Source: Thauera sp.
GTDB lineage: Bacteria; Pseudomonadota; Gammaproteobacteria; Burkholderiales; Rhodocyclaceae
Direction of reading: 5' to 3'
Length of the DNA: 11,967 bases
Assembly (NCBI GenBank): GCA_023150215.1
Contig: JAKLLJ010000071.1
Span: 1 to 11,967 of the forward strand
Shown: positions 8,515-11,967 of the stretch, piece by piece
Position numbering within the stretch: position 1 is the stretch's first letter
Layout of the letters: each line of letters opens with the position of its first letter
Notes under the pieces: model-generated
Told to the model about the DNA's origin: nothing
Database searches by the model: none
What the model saw: the letters and a program-made list of their open reading frames with translations, nothing else
Program-made: the position numbers and the translations under genes

Positions 8515-8535
8515 CCTGATCGTGCGGTGCGCCGA

Positions 8536-8555
8536 CCCTGCCGTAAAGAGCAGGG
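8536..8555 (+). repeat. 6-bp hairpin, fourth in the series
   Basis: CCCTGC (8536-8541) pairs perfectly with GCAGGG (8550-8555) around an 8-base loop. It lies 50 bases before the start of the small membrane-protein gene. Confidence 0.4.
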
Positions 8556-8605
8556 CGGTGCCTCGCCATTTCCATTGCCGTGGCAGACATCATGGGAGCG
8601 ACATG

Positions 8606-8803
8606 ATGCGCAAGGGACTGGCCGGACAGCGCCTGGTTGCGGTGTTCATCGCGGGCATGCTGCTGCTCAATTATCCGGTGCTGTCCTTGTTTGACCGACC
8701 ACTGGTCGTGTTCGGGCTGCCCCTGCTGCATGTCTATCTTTTTTCCGTCTGGCTCGGGCTGATCGGCGTTGTCGCCTGGATCGTCGAGCGGGGCGCGCGT
8801 TGA
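8606..8803 (+). CDS. Small two-helix membrane protein, possibly DUF3311-like
   Basis: A 65-residue hydrophobic protein of unknown function. A short basic N-terminus (RKGLAGQR) is followed by a first membrane helix at about 10-27, a hairpin turn (SLFDRP, 27-32), and a second helix at about 36-59 containing FGLPLLHVYLFSVW. The C-terminus is ERGAR. The arrangement resembles small proteins encoded beside sodium/solute symporters (DUF3311 or DUF4212 type); the RP-x-FGLP-x-Y pattern makes DUF3311 the better guess, from memory only. ATG 8606 was chosen because GGGAG (8594-8598) lies 7 bases upstream; an adjacent in-frame ATG at 8603 is an alternative that adds one Met. It ends 13 bp before the symporter-kinase gene, so cotranscription and a role as accessory subunit of its transporter domain are likely, but this is inference. 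Confidence 0.8.
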   Translation: MRKGLAGQRLVAVFIAGMLLLNYPVLSLFDRPLVVFGLPLLHVYLFSVWLGLIGVVAWIVERGAR

Positions 8804-8816
8804 TGCGGAGGTGCCG

Positions 8817-11558
8817 ATGCTGCCCGGCTGGCTGATCATCGGGGCGTCCTTCGCCTACCTGCTGCTGCTGTTCGCAGTCGCCTACTTCGGCGACCGGCGT
8901 GCCGACGCGGGACGCTCGATCATCGACAACCCGTGGGTGTTCAGCTTGTCGCTGGCGGTGTATTGCACCGCGTGGACCTATTTTGGCAGCGTCGGGCGCG
9001 CCGCCTCCGGCGGGCCATGGTTCCTGCCCACCTATCTCGGCCCCACCCTGGGGCTGACCCTGGCGTGGTTGGTCGTGCTCAAGATGATCCGCATCGCACG
9101 CAGCTACCGCGTCACCTCGATCGCCGATTTCGTCGCCTCACGCTACGGCAAGAGTCACCTGCTCGGCGGACTGGTCACGCTGATCGCGGTGGTGGGCATC
9201 GTCCCCTACATCGCGCTGCAACTGAAGGCGATCTCCAGCGGCTATGCGCTGCTGATCGGCGAGCATGACAGTCTGTTCCGCATCGAGAGCCAGGCTGGCT
9301 GGTGGCAGGACGGCACGCTCTACATCGCGCTCACGCTGGCTGCATTCACGGTGCTGTTCGGCACCCGCCACCTCGACACCACCGAGCGCCACGAAGGCAT
9401 GGTGGCGGCGATCGCCTTTGAGTCGGTGGTCAAGCTGCTCGCCTTCCTGGCGGTCGGGATCTACGTCACCTACTGGCTGTACGACGGTTTTGGCGACCTC
9501 TATGCACGTGCCGCCGCGGTGCCGGAGCTGCATAACCTGCTGGCCTTCGACGGGGCGGGGCGGCTCGGCTATGGCGGCTGGTTTGCGCACGTGCTGCTGG
9601 CGATGCTGTCGATCATCTTTCTGCCGCGGCAGTTCCAGATCGCCGTGGTCGAGAACGTCAACGAACAACACCTGCGCCGCGCCACCTGGGTTTTTCCGGC
9701 CTATTTGCTGGCAATCAACATATTCGTGATTCCGGTCGCGATCGGCGGCCTGCTGCATTTCGGCCGTGGCACGGTCGATCCCGACACCTTCGTGCTGACC
9801 CTGCCGCTTGCCCACGACCAGGCGGCGCTCGCGCTCTTGGTGTTCATCGGCGGGCTGTCGGCGGCCACCGGCATGGTCATCGTCGAGGCGATCGCCTTGT
9901 CGACCATGGTGTGCAACGATCTCGTGATGCCGATGCTGCTGCGCAGCCGCCGCCTCGATCTCGCCCGCGAGCGCGATCTCACCGGCCTCTTGCTGGGCAT
10001 CCGCAGGGGCGCGATCGTCGGGCTGTTGCTGCTCGGCTACCTGTATTTCCGCCTGGCCGGCGAGGCTTATGCACTGGTCAGCATCGGGCTGATCAGCTTC
10101 GCCGCGGTGGCGCAGTTCGCGCCGGTGGTGATCGGTGGCATGTACTGGCGCGGCGGCACTCGCGAAGGCGCGCTCGCCGGCCTGCTCGCCGGCTTTGCAG
10201 TGTGGGTGTACACCTTGCTGCTGCCCTCGTTCGCCAAGTCCGGCTGGCTCGACCCCGCCTTTCTCGAGCAGGGCGCGTTCGGACTCGGCTGGCTCGTGCC
10301 CGAACGGCTTTTCGGGCTCACCGGACTGGACAACATCAGCCACGCCTTGTTCTGGAGCCTGGTCGCCAACATCGGCAGCTACGTGGCGGTGTCGATGATG
10401 CGCGCGCCGACCGGCGCAGAGGCCACCCAGGCGGCGCTGTTCGTCGACGTGTTCCGGCGCGGTGACGCGCCGCCGGCGAGCTTCTGGCGCACCGGTGCGG
10501 AGGCGGGCGAACTGCTGCCGCTGGTTGCGCGCTTTCTCGGCCAGCGCCGTACCGAGGAGGCCTTCGGCGCCTACGCGCGCTCGCATGGGCTGCAGGATGC
10601 ATCGCAGCTGAAATCCGATCCGGAGCTGGTGCATTTCGCCGAGACCCTGCTCGCGGGGGCGATCGGTGGCGCGTCGGCGCGGGTGATGGTGTCCACCGTG
10701 GTGCAGGAAGAGCCTTTGGGTCTCGGCGAGGTGATGGATATCCTCGACGAAGCCTCGCAGGTGCGTGCCTATTCGCACAAGCTCGAGGAAAAATCGCGCG
10801 CGCTCGAGGCCGCCACCGCCGAACTGCGCGCCGCCAACGTGCGCCTGCAGGAGCTCGACCGGCTCAAGGACGATTTCATGTCTTCGGTGACGCACGAGCT
10901 GCGCACGCCGCTGACCTCGATCCGTGCGCTGTCCGAGATGATGCTCGACGATCCGGAGATCGACGTCGAGGACCGCCAGCGCTTCCTGGGCATCATCGTC
11001 TCCGAGACGGTGCGTCTGTCGCGGTTGGTGAATCAGGTGCTGGACATGGCCAAGATCGAATCCGGCCATGCCGAATGGCACAACACCGATATCGATCTGT
11101 GCGAACTGGTCCAGCACTCGGCGGACGCCACCTTGCAGCTCTTCCGCGACCGCGGCGCTGAGCTGCACCTGCATCTGCCCGCATCCGCTCCCTCCCTGCG
11201 TGCCGATCATGACCGCCTGCTGCAGGTGATGATCAACCTGCTGTCGAATGCGGCCAAGTTCGTGCCTGCAGGCAGCGGCCGCGTCGATGTCACGCTGCGT
11301 TGCGAGGGCGGCAGCGCGCGGGTCGACGTCAAGGACAACGGACCGGGCATCGAGCCGGCGCAGCAGCCGGTGGTCTTCGAGAAATTCCGCCAGGGCGGGG
11401 ACGAGCGCTCGCGCCCGCAGGGCACCGGGCTCGGGCTGCCAATCAGTCGCCAGATCGTCGAGCACTTTGGTGGCCGGCTGTGGCTGGAGTCGGTGCCGGG
11501 CGAAGGAGCCACGTTCTCCTTCGAGCTGCCGCTGGCGTCGGCTGCAGCGCATGAATGA
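8817..11558 (+). CDS. Sodium/solute symporter-fused sensor histidine kinase (CbrA/CrbS type)
   Basis: An inner-membrane sensor kinase of 913 residues. Residues 1-545 form a symporter (SSF/SLC5) domain with about 13 hydrophobic helices, for example near 5-24, 70-88, 115-135, 340-365 and 450-475. A soluble STAC-like linker follows (about 557-630, with ELLPLVARFLG), then a charged coiled coil (about 645-688). The dimerisation/phosphoacceptor domain has SSVTHELRTPL with phosphoacceptor His693. The ATPase domain has N807-LLSN, DNGPGIE (D840-G844), FEKFRQG and GTGLGLPISRQIVEHFGG, so catalysis should be intact. No PAS domain is evident between linker and kinase. ATG 8817 was chosen because GGAGG (8807-8811) lies 5 bases upstream. 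Related CrbS proteins govern acs in pseudomonads and Vibrio, and acs is the next enzyme gene upstream here, so an acetate-responsive role is likely. The ligand and any transport activity are inference. Confidence 0.94.
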   Translation: MLPGWLIIGASFAYLLLLFAVAYFGDRRADAGRSIIDNPWVFSLSLAVYCTAWTYFGSVGRAASGGPWFLPTYLGPTLGLTLAWLVVLKMIRIARSYRVTSIADFVASRYGKSHLLGGLVTLIAVVGIVPYIALQLKAISSGYALLIGEHDSLFRIESQAGWWQDGTLYIALTLAAFTVLFGTRHLDTTERHEGMVAAIAFESVVKLLAFLAVGIYVTYWLYDGFGDLYARAAAVPELHNLLAFDGAGRLGYGGWFAHVLLAMLSIIFLPRQFQIAVVENVNEQHLRRATWVFPAYLLAINIFVIPVAIGGLLHFGRGTVDPDTFVLTLPLAHDQAALALLVFIGGLSAATGMVIVEAIALSTMVCNDLVMPMLLRSRRLDLARERDLTGLLLGIRRGAIVGLLLLGYLYFRLAGEAYALVSIGLISFAAVAQFAPVVIGGMYWRGGTREGALAGLLAGFAVWVYTLLLPSFAKSGWLDPAFLEQGAFGLGWLVPERLFGLTGLDNISHALFWSLVANIGSYVAVSMMRAPTGAEATQAALFVDVFRRGDAPPASFWRTGAEAGELLPLVARFLGQRRTEEAFGAYARSHGLQDASQLKSDPELVHFAETLLAGAIGGASARVMVSTVVQEEPLGLGEVMDILDEASQVRAYSHKLEEKSRALEAATAELRAANVRLQELDRLKDDFMSSVTHELRTPLTSIRALSEMMLDDPEIDVEDRQRFLGIIVSETVRLSRLVNQVLDMAKIESGHAEWHNTDIDLCELVQHSADATLQLFRDRGAELHLHLPASAPSLRADHDRLLQVMINLLSNAAKFVPAGSGRVDVTLRCEGGSARVDVKDNGPGIEPAQQPVVFEKFRQGGDERSRPQGTGLGLPISRQIVEHFGGRLWLESVPGEGATFSFELPLASAAAHE

Positions 11559-11587
11559 CATAGAATGGCGAAGGGGAGGAGTCGCTG

Positions 11588-11956
11588 ATGAACAAGAAAG
11601 TGCTGATCGCCGATGACGAGCAGAACATCGTCATTTCACTTGAATTCCTCATGAAGCGCGAAGGCTACCAGGTACAGGTGGCCAACGACGGCGAGGAGGC
11701 CGTGCGCCGGATCCGCGCCGAGCCGCCCGACCTGGTGCTGCTCGACGTCATGATGCCCAAGAAGAGCGGCTTCGAGGTCTGCCAGGAGATTCGTTCCGAT
11801 CCCGCGATGGCCGGGGTGCGCATCCTGATGTTGACCGCCAAGGGCCGCGACACCGAGGTCGCCAAGGGCCTTGCCCTCGGTGCCGACGCCTACATGACCA
11901 AGCCTTTCTCCACCCGCGAGCTGGTGGACAAGGTTCGCGACTTGCTGGGGCAGTGA
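11588..11956 (+). CDS. Receiver-only response regulator (CheY-like)
   Basis: A single receiver domain of 122 residues with no output domain; cytosolic. It has the acidic pocket D9/D10, phosphoacceptor D53 in LVLLDVMMPKKSG, T83 in MLTAK and K105 in MTKPFS, so phosphorylation should be possible. The C-terminal helix ends directly at the TGA, with no linker for a DNA-binding domain. ATG 11588 has GGAGG (11575-11579) 8 bases upstream. It starts 29 bp after the symporter-kinase gene, so the two are almost certainly a cognate pair in one operon. CrbR-type regulators elsewhere carry a LuxR-type DNA-binding domain, so this protein probably acts through protein contacts or as a phosphorelay step; that is inference. 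The sequence reads straight through with no frameshift toward a longer regulator before the stop codon. Confidence 0.94.
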   Translation: MNKKVLIADDEQNIVISLEFLMKREGYQVQVANDGEEAVRRIRAEPPDLVLLDVMMPKKSGFEVCQEIRSDPAMAGVRILMLTAKGRDTEVAKGLALGADAYMTKPFSTRELVDKVRDLLGQ

Positions 11957-11959
11957 GCG

Positions 11960-11967
11960 ATGCAGGC
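11960..11967 (+). CDS. Possible start of another gene at the window edge
   Basis: An ATG lies three bases after the response-regulator stop codon, with GGGG (11947-11950) nine bases upstream as a weak ribosome site. Only two codons and two bases are visible, so neither coding nor function can be judged. If real, it would be a tightly linked further member of the kinase-regulator operon. Confidence 0.2.

Noticed and set aside
8443..8694. 83-codon open frame starting at an ATG in the acs downstream spacer
   Set aside because: The translation is Arg/Gly/Pro-rich with no hydrophobic or family pattern. It runs across the hairpins and overlaps the better supported membrane-protein gene in another frame.
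9138..11561. 807-codon open frame antisense to the histidine kinase gene
   Set aside because: It is a mirror of a GC-rich gene with strong third-position bias. The translation is rich in Gln, His, Arg and Asp with no recognisable domain, while the sense strand encodes an intact kinase with all motifs.
11561..11566. TAGAAT as a -10 element for a separate response-regulator promoter
   Set aside because: The hexamer is good, but the -35 position is poor and the gene is only 29 bp from the kinase gene, so cotranscription explains it.

Overview
The window is GC-rich, with tightly packed genes and codons that mostly end in G or C. It looks like a chromosomal segment of a betaproteobacterium. The protein set (PEP synthase, a 510-residue class I fumarase, acetyl-CoA synthetase, a transporter-fused histidine kinase) would fit Rhodocyclales such as Thauera, Azoarcus or Aromatoleum. 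That placement is an inference from recalled protein similarity, not a search result. No insertion sequences, phage genes, tRNAs, rRNAs or CRISPR arrays were seen.

Layout from left to right: (1) the C-terminal two thirds of ppsA (+), entering from the left edge and ending at a textbook intrinsic terminator (1600-1634). (2) A large GAF-GAF-PAS-GGDEF-EAL cyclic-di-GMP protein (+, 1722-4562), preceded by a perfect 9-bp inverted repeat. (3) A convergent class I fumarate hydratase (-, 4588-6120); a perfect 10-bp hairpin lies between genes 2 and 3, with the stop codon of gene 2 in its loop. (4) A 322-bp divergent control region (6121-6442) holding candidate promoters for both flanking genes, two sets of short direct repeats and a structured leader for the next gene. 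(5) acs, acetyl-CoA synthetase (+, 6443-8407). (6) A 198-bp spacer with four consecutive perfect inverted repeats. (7) A 65-residue two-helix membrane protein (+), (8) a sensor kinase whose N-terminal half is a sodium/solute symporter domain (+), and (9) a receiver-only response regulator (+). Genes 7 to 9 are spaced 13 and 29 bp apart and each has a good Shine-Dalgarno sequence, so they probably form one operon. The window stops just after gene 9, possibly at the start of another gene.

How the genes fit together: the three enzymes lie on the route for growth on acetate. Acs activates acetate, fumarase serves the TCA/glyoxylate flux, and PEP synthase starts gluconeogenesis from pyruvate. The transporter-kinase downstream of acs resembles the CbrA/CrbS class, and in pseudomonads and Vibrio CrbS-type systems control acs. 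A plausible reading is a local acetate-sensing module beside its target. However, the regulator here has no DNA-binding domain, so the output step is not visible in this window.

Most of the window is ordinary core metabolism. The more unusual material is the kinase module with its small membrane partner, the receiver-only regulator, and the repeats and hairpins around acs.
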